Assembly: GCF_019449565.1 (NCBI RefSeq)
Contig: NZ_JAGRPM010000007.1
Location: 1-64,000, forward strand
Direction: 5' to 3'
Source of the DNA: Rhodoblastus sp.
GTDB lineage: Bacteria > Pseudomonadota > Alphaproteobacteria > Rhizobiales > Beijerinckiaceae
Length of the DNA: 64,000 nucleotides
Shown here: piece after piece, positions 1 through 8,335 of the stretch
Layout: each line of letters begins with the position of its first letter
How positions within the stretch are numbered: the first letter of the stretch is position 1
Notes under the pieces: generated by a model
Databases searched by the model: none
What the model was told of the DNA's origin: nothing
What the model saw: the letters and a program-made list of their open reading frames with translations, nothing else
Program-made: the position numbers and the translations under genes

Positions 1-141
1 CAGCGCCTCTTCCACCGCGATCTCGTCGAACGGGTTCATCGACATCTTGACGTTCGCCAACTCGACGCCAGACCCGTCCGTCTTCACCCGGATCTTCACG
101 TTGTAGTCAACAACCCGCTTCACGGGCACCAGGATTTTCAT
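1..141 (-). CDS. etfB: Electron transfer flavoprotein beta subunit, N-terminal part (cut by window edge)
   Basis: Only the first 47 codons are inside the window; the gene continues past the left edge. EtfB pairs with EtfA to carry electrons from acyl-CoA and other flavin dehydrogenases to ETF:quinone oxidoreductase at the membrane. The start [19 protein letters not shown] and the later [12 protein letters not shown] segment are hallmark EtfB N-terminal sequence. The ATG at 141 has a strong GGAGG nine bases upstream on the minus strand. It is the last visible gene of a leftward series with the cobalamin adenosyltransferase, separated from it by a 308-base gap containing an unusual inverted-repeat structure. 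Identity is secure; completeness cannot be judged. Confidence 0.95.
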   Translation of the reverse strand, partial: MKILVPVKRVVDYNVKIRVKTDGSGVELANVKMSMNPFDEIAVEEAL

Positions 142-449
142 AGGTTTCGACCTCCATAAGCCTGTTCCCGAAAAGCAGCGGGACTGCGTGGACCGAGATA
201 AGCGTTAAGACCTCCAACAAAGACAAATCAGCACAAGCTTTCGCCCATCTAACGAGGGAGAAGCTCGTCGCATCCTTGCTTGTCATCTCAATCGTCCGGC
301 GAATTTGCCTAAGGCTTTGAAGCCTCTTTCCGGACGACAGGCAAATTGAAAAACATCTGGTAGTCGTGGCGTTGCAGCGAGTCAACGGCGTCGCCGCGCG
401 CGCGGCAATCCGCCCCGGCGCGACGGTTCGCCGAGAGGGCCGACGCGCG
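142..449. other. Gene-free gap between the adenosyltransferase and etfB
   Basis: No credible reading frame lies in these 308 bases. The gap would form the 5' leader of etfB on the minus strand. It carries a GGAGG ribosome-binding site next to etfB and the interleaved inverted repeats at 292-347 listed separately. The half nearest the adenosyltransferase (about 350-449) is very GC-rich with CGCGCG runs and shows nothing else I can name. Confidence 0.6.
292..347 (-). repeat. Two interleaved inverted repeats (pseudoknot-like order) upstream of etfB
   Basis: Arm A TCGTCCGG (292-299) is complementary to CCGGACGA (330-337), and arm B AATTTGCCT (302-310) to AGGCAAATT (339-347). The order is A-B-A'-B', so both helices together would make an H-type pseudoknot, or the two would be alternatives. 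A small hairpin AGGCT-TTGA-AGCCT (312-325) lies inside. All arms match perfectly. The element is about 150 bases before etfB and about 100 bases after the adenosyltransferase stop. The structure is seen in the sequence; any function (leader control, terminator, RNA end) is inference. Confidence 0.55.
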
Positions 450-1025
450 TCAACGGTTCTGGCCTGGCTTCCAGAGAACGTCGCCGGCGCCGTCATGATT
501 GGCGACGCGCGCGGCGACGAAGAGGAAATCGGAAAGACGGTTGATGAATTGCCGCGCGGGGGCGCTGACCTCCTCGCCGGAGTCGGCAAGGGCGACCATG
601 CGGCGCTCGGCCCGACGGGAAATGGCGCGAGCGAGATGGAGCGCGGCGGCGGCGGGAGAGCCGCCCGGCAGGACGAAGGAGCGCAGGGGAGTCAGCCTCG
701 CGTTGAGGACGTCGATCTCCTGTTCGAGCCGGGTCACCTGCGCCATGACGATGCGCAAAGGCTCATAGCCAAGCGGCTGATCGGAAGGCGGCGTGGCGAG
801 ATCGGCGCCGAGATCGAACATGTCATTCTGGATACGCTCCAGCATGGCGTCGAGTTCTGGCATGGCCGCAGTGGATAGGCGCGCGAGGCCGATGGCCGAA
901 TTGGTCTCGTCGACGTCGCCATAGGCTTCCACGCGCGCGTCGTGCTTGGCGCGCCTTTCACCGCTGGCAAGGCCGGTCGAGCCGTCGTCGCCCGTCCTGG
1001 TGTAGATCTTGTTGAGTTTGACCAT
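450..1025 (-). CDS. pduO: PduO-type ATP:cob(I)alamin adenosyltransferase
   Basis: This 191-residue cytoplasmic enzyme transfers the 5'-deoxyadenosyl group of ATP to cob(I)alamin or cob(I)yrinic acid diamide, making adenosylcobalamin for mutases. Family signatures are the N-terminal KIYTRTGDDGSTGL (residues 6-19), which binds ATP, FVLPGG (117-122), the arginine-rich RAISRRAERR (133-142) and NRLSDFLF (162-169). The length is typical of a stand-alone PduO domain; it is not the CobA/BtuR family. It sits 24 bases after a twin-helix membrane protein gene and upstream of etfB, a neighbourhood familiar in Rhizobiales. The ATG at 1025 begins MVKLNKIYTRTGD, as expected. The assignment is strong; whether it serves synthesis or salvage cannot be told. 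Confidence 0.93.
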   Translation of the reverse strand: MVKLNKIYTRTGDDGSTGLASGERRAKHDARVEAYGDVDETNSAIGLARLSTAAMPELDAMLERIQNDMFDLGADLATPPSDQPLGYEPLRIVMAQVTRLEQEIDVLNARLTPLRSFVLPGGSPAAAALHLARAISRRAERRMVALADSGEEVSAPARQFINRLSDFLFVAARVANHDGAGDVLWKPGQNR

Positions 1026-1049
1026 GGTTATAAATTCACTCGAACGGGT

Positions 1050-1238
1050 TTATCGGCGCAGGAACAAGACGGTCATGATCACGACGATCGCGACGAATTG
1101 CAGCCCGACGCGCCAGCGCATGAGTTTTTGCGACAGATTCGGGCTGCCGCCGCGCAGCATGTTGGCCAATCCCAATAAAAGTACAAGCGCCAGGGCGGCC
1201 AGCGCTGCGCCGGTCAGGATATTGGAAAAATTGCCCAT
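1050..1238 (-). CDS. Small twin-transmembrane (HIG1-like) protein
   Basis: A 62-residue protein with two hydrophobic helices, roughly residues 7-29 and 42-59, joined by a short polar loop with NLSQKLMRWRVGLQ. The helix-loop-helix and the RWRVGLQ segment resemble the HIG1 (hypoxia-induced protein) domain, which in mitochondria associates with cytochrome oxidase supercomplexes. In Rhizobiales such proteins are annotated as twin transmembrane proteins beside the cobalamin adenosyltransferase and etf genes. The gene is 24 bases upstream of the adenosyltransferase and probably co-transcribed. The inner-membrane location is clear from hydropathy; the role is unknown and any respiratory link is inference. 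Confidence 0.85.
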   Translation of the reverse strand: MGNFSNILTGAALAALALVLLLGLANMLRGGSPNLSQKLMRWRVGLQFVAIVVIMTVLFLRR

Positions 1239-1271
1239 GATTCGAAATTCCTGCCTTTACGTCGCTGGCGA

Positions 1272-3869
1272 TCAGTCGGGCTTGATCAGGCGCTCGAGAT
1301 AATCGAGCTCCTCGCGGGCGCGGCTCGGGTCGGAGAGCCTGCGCCGCAATTCCTCGAGCACCTTGCGGGCCTTTTGCGCGGCGGTCGCGTCAATATTGTT
1401 CTGCTTGTTCGCGCGGCCGAAACGCCCCTCGCCATTCTGGCCCTTGAGTCCCTGGCCGTTTTTCTCGCCCGCCTGTTCCTGGTCGTCCGAGGGCCCGTTT
1501 TCGCCGCCCTGCTGCGCGATTTCGGCGGCGCCCTTGCGCAGGCCTTCCAGCGCGCGGCCTTGCGCGTCGAGCGCCGACTCATTGTCGCCCTGCTTGAGCG
1601 CCTGCTCCGCCTGTTTCATGCCTTCTTCGGCTTCGGCCAAGCCTTCGGATTTCTTGCCGGCGCCGCCTTCCGCGCGCTTCCTGAGCGAATTCAGCTTCTT
1701 TTCGAGCTCGCCCTGCCGCTGGCCCAGTTCGCCTTGCTCCGGCTGGCCGCCCTCTTCGCGGGACGTAGCGCCGCGCTGTCCCTGACGCTTGCCCTTGCCG
1801 GCGCCAGGCGACTGGGCCGCGCGATCCTGCGGGCTACCGCCCTGAGCATCCTGCGAGTCTTGCTCGCCGGGCTGCTGGTCGGCGCGCTTTTCATTGCCGC
1901 GGTCCTGCGAAAAAGTATCGTCGCGCAATTTCTGCTGTTCGCGCATCAGGTTGTCGATGTCGCGCATCGTCCGGCGATTTTGCGCGGCCTGATTCGAGCG
2001 TTCCGACTGCTCGGCGGTTTTGAGGTTTTCCAGCATGTCACGCATGCGGTCGAGCAGCTCCATCGCGGCGTCCTTGTCGCCGTCCTTGGCCGCCTCAGCC
2101 AGCTGATCGAGCATGGATTTGAGATCCTTGGGCGTGATCGACTGCCCTTCGCCGGTTTCGCTTTCCGATCCCTTGTCGTTCTTGGCGGCCTTGTCCTTTG
2201 CCGCCTTGTCCTGCAGGGCGTTCAGATATTGGTCGAGCGCCTTTTTCATCTGCTCGGTCAGTTTGGCGATTTCCTCGGGCGAGGCGCCGCGCTTGAGGGC
2301 TTCGCGCAAGGCCTGTTCCGCCGCGCGAAGGTCGCGCTCGGCCTGCGAGCTATCGCCATCCTCGATGCGCAAGGCCATTTCCCAGAGAAAATCGACGACC
2401 GCGACGAGTTCGGCGTCGTTGCGGGCGTGGCGCAGGGAATCGTGGACGAAGCGGAGCCCCAGATAGATGCTCGAGTCCGGGGTAAAGACGTCCGGCGCGA
2501 TCATCAGCGCGCCGATCGCCGCGAGCACTCTGTCCCGCTGCGCTGCATCGAGGGCGAGGATGCGCCGCTGCTCGGTCAGCGCGAGCGCGAGAGGGTTCTT
2601 GAAAACCTTGCCCGGCAGAACGTAATTCCGAAGGATCGCCTGGCCTTCGCCGCCGCCCTCATCATGGACGGAGAGCACAAGATCGACCGGCGCGCCGGCA
2701 TAGGGGCTGTCGCTCCAGTCGAGCGTCGTCCTGCCTTCGCCAAGGCCGCCCGGACCCGCCGGCAGGTCGAGCGATCCGCTCGGCGGCGGAACCAGGGCGC
2801 GGGCGTTGCGCGCCGACTCTCCCGAGGGTTTTGCGGCGACCTGAGCATCCCGCGCGCCATAATCATCCTCGATCCGATAGGAAAGGACGAAGGTGCCGCG
2901 CAGATTGGTCTGAGGCGGAGCGAGCGCCGTGATTTGGGGCGGAAGATCGGGGATGGCGCGAAGCGTGAATTTGCCGATCTCGCTTGCGCCTCGGCCAATC
3001 GTCAGGCTCCCGTCGCCGCGCAGGGCGAAGCGCCGCTCCTTCGCTGCGGAGCCGGCGCCATTGGCGGCCGGCGCGGCTTCGATCGCGACTTCGATCGCGC
3101 CTTGGGTCGTAACCCGAAGATCGGTCGCGTTGGCGGCGCGAACGACGATTGTCGAGCCAATCGGCGCGGAAATGGGGCCGGGCGCCTCTCCCGCATTTTG
3201 CAGCGAAAGGACAATCGGCGGCTTGCCCGTATAGCCGGGCGGGTCAATCCAGGCGTCGACGCGCGACGGCGCGCCGTCGGCGGCCCGCCAGCGCCAATCG
3301 AAGGCGGCGGCGACGCGGGCGTATTTTTCCGGTCCGGCAAGCAGGCCTGTGGCGCAGAGAGCCAGCACGGCCAGCGCGCCGAGCGCTTTGCGGTCGATTG
3401 TCCAGAGCTTTGGCGAGGGGACGATGGGCTGGAGCCGGGCGGCCAGCTGTTCCGCGCGCCGCTGATGCAGGCGCCAGAGGCCTTGCGTCCTCGGATCGCC
3501 GCTATTGGCGAGCGCATCCGCCAAGGCTGCGGCCGGGGCGTCGCTGTCGCCAGCGTCCAGCGCGTCGCGGGCCTGACCGGCGCTGGGCCAGGAAAAATCG
3601 CGCAAACGCGTAAGCGCGGTCACCAGCGCGCCGATGAAGGCGGCGACGCCGAGAATGCGAAGAAAAGTCGGCGCGCCGAGCCAGACCCCAGTCCAGCTCA
3701 AGGCGACGAAAAAGCCGACGACGATCCCCGCCGGAGCAAGAGCGCGCGCAAGCCGCTCCACAACGAGCGCGCCTTGCGCCAGGAAGGTTAGCCGGCGCGG
3801 TCGCGTCTTTCGCCATTCCGATAGGCGGAAGCGGACAGAATTTCGCCAACCCGTTGGATCTTGCGTCAC
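1272..3869 (-). CDS. TIGR02302 / DUF4175 family large membrane protein
   Basis: An 865-residue protein of unknown function characteristic of Alphaproteobacteria. Two hydrophobic segments lie near the N terminus (about residues 45-90) and a third near 165-185. A middle region of beta-type sequence contains YRIEDDYGARDAQV. After about residue 480 come long charged coiled-coil stretches and a low-complexity tail (about 620-800) very rich in Gln, Gly, Glu and Asn. The C terminus LEELRRRLSDPSRAREELDY is family-typical. The start is probably the GTG at 3869, giving MTQDPTGW. The gene is 33 bases upstream of the twin-helix protein and follows lysA at about 50 bases. A periplasmic body anchored in the inner membrane is plausible, but no activity is known to me. 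Confidence 0.88.
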   Translation of the reverse strand: MTQDPTGWRNSVRFRLSEWRKTRPRRLTFLAQGALVVERLARALAPAGIVVGFFVALSWTGVWLGAPTFLRILGVAAFIGALVTALTRLRDFSWPSAGQARDALDAGDSDAPAAALADALANSGDPRTQGLWRLHQRRAEQLAARLQPIVPSPKLWTIDRKALGALAVLALCATGLLAGPEKYARVAAAFDWRWRAADGAPSRVDAWIDPPGYTGKPPIVLSLQNAGEAPGPISAPIGSTIVVRAANATDLRVTTQGAIEVAIEAAPAANGAGSAAKERRFALRGDGSLTIGRGASEIGKFTLRAIPDLPPQITALAPPQTNLRGTFVLSYRIEDDYGARDAQVAAKPSGESARNARALVPPPSGSLDLPAGPGGLGEGRTTLDWSDSPYAGAPVDLVLSVHDEGGGEGQAILRNYVLPGKVFKNPLALALTEQRRILALDAAQRDRVLAAIGALMIAPDVFTPDSSIYLGLRFVHDSLRHARNDAELVAVVDFLWEMALRIEDGDSSQAERDLRAAEQALREALKRGASPEEIAKLTEQMKKALDQYLNALQDKAAKDKAAKNDKGSESETGEGQSITPKDLKSMLDQLAEAAKDGDKDAAMELLDRMRDMLENLKTAEQSERSNQAAQNRRTMRDIDNLMREQQKLRDDTFSQDRGNEKRADQQPGEQDSQDAQGGSPQDRAAQSPGAGKGKRQGQRGATSREEGGQPEQGELGQRQGELEKKLNSLRKRAEGGAGKKSEGLAEAEEGMKQAEQALKQGDNESALDAQGRALEGLRKGAAEIAQQGGENGPSDDQEQAGEKNGQGLKGQNGEGRFGRANKQNNIDATAAQKARKVLEELRRRLSDPSRAREELDYLERLIKPD

Positions 3870-3918
3870 CCTGTCGCGCCTCGCTTTCGAACGGATTATT
3901 TCGCGCCGATCAGAGGCT

Positions 3919-5190
3919 TCATGTCAACCACGGCGGAATTTTGTCGAGGCCAATCAAGGAGTCGTAATCGCCGCGCGGCCGGATGACCGCGTACTTGTCT
4001 CCGTCGACCAGCACTTCAGGGATCAGCAGCCGGGAATTATAGGTTCCGGCCTGCACCGCGCCATAGGCGCCGGCGGACATCACGGCCAACAGGTCGCCCG
4101 GCTGCGGCTCGGGCAAGTCGCGATTGCGGGCAAGGAAATCCCCGGTCTCGCAAACGGGGCCGACGAGATCGGCCTTGATCGTAGCGGCGCCTTCGCGCGG
4201 CGCGACGACTGGAAAGATATCGTGATGGGCTTCGTAGAGCGTCGGACGGACGAGATCGTTCATCGCCGCGTCCACGATGATGAAATTCTTCGCCGCGCCA
4301 TGTTTGACATAGATGACGCTAGTCACCAGCACCCCGGCGTTGCCGACGATCAGGCGCCCCGGCTCGAACACCAACTTGGCCCCAAGCGGCTTGATGTGGC
4401 GGCGAACGATCTCGGCATAGAGCTCGGGCCGGTAGCTTTCGGGATTTTCGCGTTCGGAATAGGGAATCCCCAGCCCCCCGCCGAGATCGACATGGGCGAT
4501 ATCATGCCCGTCGGCGCGCAGCGCGCGCACGAAATCCGCGAGCAGCGCGAAGGCGTTGTCGAAAGGCGCGAGATCGGTGATTTGCGAGCCGATATGCATG
4601 TCAACGCCAGCGATCCTTGTCCCCGGCAGGCGCCTCGCGCGGGCGTAAACCTCGCGGGCGACCGAAATCGGAACGCCAAACTTGTTCTCGGACTTGCCGG
4701 TAGAAATCTTGGCGTGTGTCTTGGCGTCGACGTCCGGATTGACGCGGATCGAGATCGTGGCGATCTGGCCCCGCGCCGAGGCGATCTGCGAGATGCGCTC
4801 CAGTTCGGGCTCGGATTCGACGTTGAAACAGAAAATGCCATAGTCGAGCGCCAGCGCGATTTCGCGGTCAGTCTTCCCGACGCCGGAAAAGGTGACGCGC
4901 TCGCCAGGGACTCCCGCCGCCTGGGCGCGCCGCAGTTCGCCTTCCGAAACGACGTCCATGCCCGCGCCGAGCTTCGCCAGCAGGGTCAGCACGGCCTGGT
5001 TGGAGTTGGCCTTCATCGCATAGCAGACGAGCGCGTCGAGATCGCTCAGCGCCTGTGAAAAAACCTCGAAATGGCGGCGGATCGTGGCGGCGCTGTAACA
5101 ATAAAAAGGGGTTTCGACGTTTTTCGCCAATTCCGGCAAAGCGACGCCCTCGGCATGCAGCACGCCGTCCTTATAGTCGAAAAAATGCAT
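3919..5190 (-). CDS. lysA: Diaminopimelate decarboxylase
   Basis: This 423-residue PLP enzyme makes L-lysine from meso-diaminopimelate, the last step of lysine synthesis. It is a fold-type III decarboxylase: the PLP lysine is in CYAMKANSNQAVL (Lys60), the phosphate-binding glycines in DLGGGLGIPY (about 235-242), then EPGRLIVGNAGVL, and the active-site cysteine motif VCETGDFLA about 75 residues from the end. All catalytic motifs are intact and the length is normal. AAGG lies a few bases before the ATG at 5190. It follows the LptM-like gene by only 8 bases, so the two are surely co-transcribed. lysC, the first step of the pathway, is also in this window at 47 kb. Confidence 0.97.
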   Translation of the reverse strand: MHFFDYKDGVLHAEGVALPELAKNVETPFYCYSAATIRRHFEVFSQALSDLDALVCYAMKANSNQAVLTLLAKLGAGMDVVSEGELRRAQAAGVPGERVTFSGVGKTDREIALALDYGIFCFNVESEPELERISQIASARGQIATISIRVNPDVDAKTHAKISTGKSENKFGVPISVAREVYARARRLPGTRIAGVDMHIGSQITDLAPFDNAFALLADFVRALRADGHDIAHVDLGGGLGIPYSERENPESYRPELYAEIVRRHIKPLGAKLVFEPGRLIVGNAGVLVTSVIYVKHGAAKNFIIVDAAMNDLVRPTLYEAHHDIFPVVAPREGAATIKADLVGPVCETGDFLARNRDLPEPQPGDLLAVMSAGAYGAVQAGTYNSRLLIPEVLVDGDKYAVIRPRGDYDSLIGLDKIPPWLT

Positions 5191-5198
5191 GCCGGACC

Positions 5199-5459
5199 TT
5201 AAAGCAGGAAGTCGAAGGGCGTCGGCGTCTTGCGCGCGCCGGCCTTGAGCGAGTTGTCGTCCATCCCTTTTGGCAATTTTTGGTGCGAATTGGCCGTCGG
5301 GCTCTGGTCGGCCGGCGAAGGCGGGGCCTCCTCCGCCTTCTTTTCCACGGCGGGGTCAAGCGGAATCGGCGGGCCGCGCCGCCCGCAGCCGTCGAGCAGC
5401 AGAGCGCCGGAAAGAGCCGCCGCGCACAGCGCCGCCTTGATAAGAACGTGACGAGTCAA
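5199..5459 (-). CDS. lptM: Small LptM-like outer-membrane lipoprotein
   Basis: An 86-residue protein with a lipoprotein signal peptide (about residues 1-24) ending in a lipobox-like LLDGC with the acyl-accepting Cys25. The next residues GRRGPPIPLDP match the CG(R/K)xGP start of LptM (YifL), a chaperone that helps mature the LptD-LptE LPS translocon. The rest is a disordered polar tail. The neighbour lysA is the classic LptM neighbour in proteobacteria. An Asp at the -2 position of the lipobox is unusual. On the minus strand a TATAGT lies at 5501-5496, about 40 bases before the start, with a loosely placed TTGACG further upstream; this is a weak promoter candidate. Confidence 0.82.
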   Translation of the reverse strand: MTRHVLIKAALCAAALSGALLLDGCGRRGPPIPLDPAVEKKAEEAPPSPADQSPTANSHQKLPKGMDDNSLKAGARKTPTPFDFLL

Positions 5460-5540
5460 AAGCCGGACTCCCGAATGATCCCGCGAACGGCGCGGACTAT
5501 AGAAGAAAAGCCAGAAATGCGCGTCAACAAAGGCGCAGCC

Positions 5541-6935
5541 TCAGGCTGATTTTTCGTCAGCGAGGCGGCGGGTCCACGCCTGCGCCTGTTTGCGCACATT
5601 GTCCGGCGCCGTTCCGCCGAGGCTCAGGCGGCTGCGCACCGAGTTCTCGACGCCGAGAACCTCGAAAACGGCGCCTGTGATCGCCGGTTCGACCGATTGC
5701 AGCTGTTTGAGCGTCAGCTGCTCCAGTTCGATTCCGGCTTCGGCGGCGATCCCGACGATCCGTCCCGTGACGTGATGGGCCTGGCGGAAGGGCATGCCGA
5801 GCGTGCGCACCAGCCAGTCCGCCAGATCGGTCGCGGTGGCGTAGCCGGAGCCCGCCGCCGCCTTCATGCGATCGACGCGCGGCGTCAGGTCGCGGACCAT
5901 GCCGGCCATGGCGGCAATGCAGAGCGACAGGGATTGCAGCGAATCGAAGCAACCTTCCTTGTCTTCCTGCATGTCCTTGGAATAGGCCAGCGGCAGGCCC
6001 TTCATGACAATCAGGAGGCCGGCGAGATCGCCGATGATCCGGCCGGACTTGCCGCGCACCAGCTCGGCGGCGTCGGGATTGCGCTTCTGCGGCATGATCG
6101 ACGAGCCGGTGGTGAATTTGTCCGAAAGCGCGATGAAGCCGAATTGCGGCGTCGTCCACAGCACGATTTCTTCCGCGAATCGCGACAGATGGGTCGCGCC
6201 GATGGCGGCGGCGGACAGGGTTTCGAGCACGAAATCGCGGTCGGAGACGCTGTCGAGCGAATTGGCGGTGGGGCGGTCGAAGCCCAGCGCGCGGGCCGTG
6301 GCCTCGCGGTCGATTGGGAAAGACGTGCCGGCGAGGGCCGCCGCGCCGAGCGGACATTCGTTCAGCCGCGCGCGGGCGTCGCGGAAGCGGCCGCGGTCGC
6401 GGGAAATCATCTCGACATAGGCGAGGCAATGATGGCCGAAGGTGACGGGCTGCGCGGATTGCAGATGGGTGAAGCCCGGCATGACCGCATCGGCGTAGTT
6501 TCCGGCCTTTTCAACCAGCGCGAGCTGGAGGTCGCGCAGCTGGCCGTCGAGATCGTCGATGGTGTCGCGGACCCAGAGCTTGAAGTCCAGCGCCACCTGG
6601 TCGTTACGCGAGCGCGCGGTATGGAGACGTCCGGCCACGGGGCCGATCAGCTCGGCGAGGCGCGACTCGACATTCATGTGAATGTCTTCCAGCGCGCGGG
6701 AGAAGGTGAACTTGCCGCTCTCGATTTCGGCGGCGACCTCGTCTAAACCCTTGGCGATGGCGTCGGAATCGGCTTGCGAGACGATTCCGCTCTTCGCCAG
6801 CATGGCGACATGCGCCTTGGAGCCGGCGATGTCCTGCCGGGCCAGGCGATAATCGAAGCCGATGGAGGCGTTGATCTCCTCCATGATCTCATCGGGGCCG
6901 CTGGTAAAACGGCCGCCCCACATCTGATTGCTCAT
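5541..6935 (-). CDS. argH: Argininosuccinate lyase
   Basis: A 464-residue cytoplasmic lyase of the fumarase/aspartase superfamily that splits argininosuccinate into arginine and fumarate. The superfamily signature [12 protein letters not shown], with its mobile catalytic serine loop, sits near residue 280; [13 protein letters not shown] and [12 protein letters not shown] supply substrate-binding residues. I chose the ATG at 6935 ([10 protein letters not shown]) rather than a possible upstream extension, because this is the family's usual N terminus and GGAG lies eight bases before it. It is divergent from the tlpA-like gene with only 24 bases between the two start codons, so its promoter must lie at least partly inside the neighbour's coding sequence. 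Confidence 0.97.
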   Translation of the reverse strand: MSNQMWGGRFTSGPDEIMEEINASIGFDYRLARQDIAGSKAHVAMLAKSGIVSQADSDAIAKGLDEVAAEIESGKFTFSRALEDIHMNVESRLAELIGPVAGRLHTARSRNDQVALDFKLWVRDTIDDLDGQLRDLQLALVEKAGNYADAVMPGFTHLQSAQPVTFGHHCLAYVEMISRDRGRFRDARARLNECPLGAAALAGTSFPIDREATARALGFDRPTANSLDSVSDRDFVLETLSAAAIGATHLSRFAEEIVLWTTPQFGFIALSDKFTTGSSIMPQKRNPDAAELVRGKSGRIIGDLAGLLIVMKGLPLAYSKDMQEDKEGCFDSLQSLSLCIAAMAGMVRDLTPRVDRMKAAAGSGYATATDLADWLVRTLGMPFRQAHHVTGRIVGIAAEAGIELEQLTLKQLQSVEPAITGAVFEVLGVENSVRSRLSLGGTAPDNVRKQAQAWTRRLADEKSA

Positions 6936-6959
6936 GACCGCTCCGCAGCGAGGTCCCTG

Positions 6960-7646
6960 ATGAATGACGAGCAAGAGGCGCCGCCGCCGGTCGACCCCGC
7001 GCAGATGCGCGCCATCGCCCGCAGGCTCATCCTGCCGCATGTGTTCCTTGTCGCCGCGATGCTGGCGGCGGCTGTCCTATACGTGAAGAACATGGGCGGG
7101 GGCAAGGAAGCCCCGACGGGCGCGGGCGAATGCGCGGCCTCGGCGGCGCTGGCGACGAAACTCGCGCCCCTCGCCAAGGGCGATATCGCGGCGCTGGCGA
7201 TCCGCGCCCAGCCGCGTCCCATGCAGAATTTCAGTTTTCTGCAGGACGGCGCGCCGACAGAGGTCGCCTCTTTCAAGGGCCGGACCATCCTCCTGAACCT
7301 ATGGGCGACATGGTGTGTGCCCTGCCGGGAGGAAATGCCGGCGCTCGATCGGCTGCAGGGCGAGGCGGGGAATGATCGCTTCAGCGTCGTCGCGGTGAAT
7401 ATCGACACCGCGCGACTGGAGCGGCCCAAGGCCTTCCTGCAGGAAACCGGCGTGAAGAATCTGACCTTCTATGCCGATTCGAGCGGCAAGGCGTTTCAGG
7501 GCCTGCAACAGAGCGGCAAGCTTGTCGGGCTTCCGACGACATTCCTCATCGGTCCCGACGGCTGCGAGATTGGCGCGCTGGCCGGTCCAGCCAAATGGGA
7601 TGGCGCCGACGCCCTGGCTTTGATCAAGGCGGCGGCGCAGCAATGA
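6960..7646 (+). CDS. tlpA: TlpA-type membrane-anchored thiol:disulfide reductase
   Basis: A 228-residue protein with a short cytoplasmic tail, one membrane helix (about residues 24-42) and a periplasmic thioredoxin-like domain. The redox motif is WCVPC with Cys119 and Cys122, followed by the cis-proline segment [10 protein letters not shown] third cysteine pair candidate (Cys58 and one near the C terminus in DGCEIG) resembles the extra disulfide of TlpA. Such proteins keep periplasmic cysteines reduced, for example for copper insertion into cytochrome oxidase (Bradyrhizobium TlpA). The ATG at 6960 follows GAGG at six bases. The neighbourhood argH-tlpA is common in Rhizobiales. The exact partner cannot be told from sequence. 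Confidence 0.9.
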   Translation: MNDEQEAPPPVDPAQMRAIARRLILPHVFLVAAMLAAAVLYVKNMGGGKEAPTGAGECAASAALATKLAPLAKGDIAALAIRAQPRPMQNFSFLQDGAPTEVASFKGRTILLNLWATWCVPCREEMPALDRLQGEAGNDRFSVVAVNIDTARLERPKAFLQETGVKNLTFYADSSGKAFQGLQQSGKLVGLPTTFLIGPDGCEIGALAGPAKWDGADALALIKAAAQQ

Positions 7647-7652
7647 AGGCGT

Positions 7653-8009
7653 TCAGGCCTTGCGCGGGTCCTTGACCGGGACGCCGGCGGATTTGAACTG
7701 GTCGATCAGTTCGCCGGACTCGAACATTTCGCGGATGATGTCGCAGCCGCCGACGAATTCGCCCTTGACGTAAAGCTGGGGAATCGTCGGCCAATTGGCG
7801 TATTGCTTGACGCCTTCGCGGATTTCGCCGTCTTCCAGCACGTTCACGCCCTTGTAGGGCACTTCCAGAAAGCCGAGGATCTTCGCGACCTGGCCCGAAA
7901 AGCCGCATTGCGGAAAGTTCGGCGTGCCCTTCATGAAGAGCACGACGTCATTTTCGGCCACTTCCTGCTTGATGCGGTCGATGGCGGTGGAAATTATTGC
8001 GTCCGACAT
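7653..8009 (-). CDS. grxD: Monothiol glutaredoxin, CGFS (Grx4/GrxD) type
   Basis: A 118-residue glutaredoxin with the CGFS active site (Cys35 in FPQCGFSGQ), typical of proteins that bind and pass on a glutathione-ligated [2Fe-2S] cluster rather than act as oxidoreductases. [17 protein letters not shown] carries the cis-proline and glutathione-binding residues. It ends seven bases from the converging tlpA stop. The upstream neighbour is a BolA-family gene; BolA and CGFS glutaredoxins form iron-sulfur heterodimers, so the linkage is functionally meaningful. Length and motifs are complete. Confidence 0.96.
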   Translation of the reverse strand: MSDAIISTAIDRIKQEVAENDVVLFMKGTPNFPQCGFSGQVAKILGFLEVPYKGVNVLEDGEIREGVKQYANWPTIPQLYVKGEFVGGCDIIREMFESGELIDQFKSAGVPVKDPRKA

Positions 8010-8078
8010 GGCGTGTTCCTTTCAAACGGAGGTCAAGGCTCCGCGATGGAACATAATTAAGCCTCGCGCGCGCTGGCT

Positions 8079-8318
8079 TCAAGCCGTTTCGGGCGCCATC
8101 GTCTCCAGCGCGAGGGCGTGAAGCACGCCGCCGACCTGGCCGCCGAGCGCCGAATAGACCAGCTGATGCTGGCGCACGCGGCTCAAGCCGCGAAAAGCTT
8201 CCGAAATCACCTGAGCGCGGTAATGATCGCCGTCGCCGGCGAGATCTGTGATGATCACCTCGGCGTCGGGCATGGCGACCTTGATCAGGCGTTCGATTTC
8301 ATTGGCTTCCATTGGCAT
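8079..8318 (-). CDS. BolA-family iron-sulfur partner protein
   Basis: A 79-residue single-domain BolA/IbaG-like protein. The core has IERLIKVAMPDAEVIITDLAGDG followed by the family helix with RVRQHQLVYSALG and a C-terminal His in GGVLHALALET, a cluster-ligand candidate. It sits between purL (17 bases upstream) and the CGFS glutaredoxin (69 bases downstream). BolA-Grx pairs handle iron-sulfur clusters in many bacteria. The short length, with MEANEIERLI near the start, is nearer to the BolA/IbaG class than to the longer classical BolA. Cytoplasmic. Confidence 0.92.
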   Translation of the reverse strand: MPMEANEIERLIKVAMPDAEVIITDLAGDGDHYRAQVISEAFRGLSRVRQHQLVYSALGGQVGGVLHALALETMAPETA

Positions 8319-8335
8319 GGCAAATCCTCAAAGGT

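Noticed and set aside
1374..3791. An 805-codon plus-strand frame opposite the TIGR02302 gene
   Set aside because: The minus-strand protein has membrane helices and family-typical ends; the plus-strand frame has none and is an effect of high GC.
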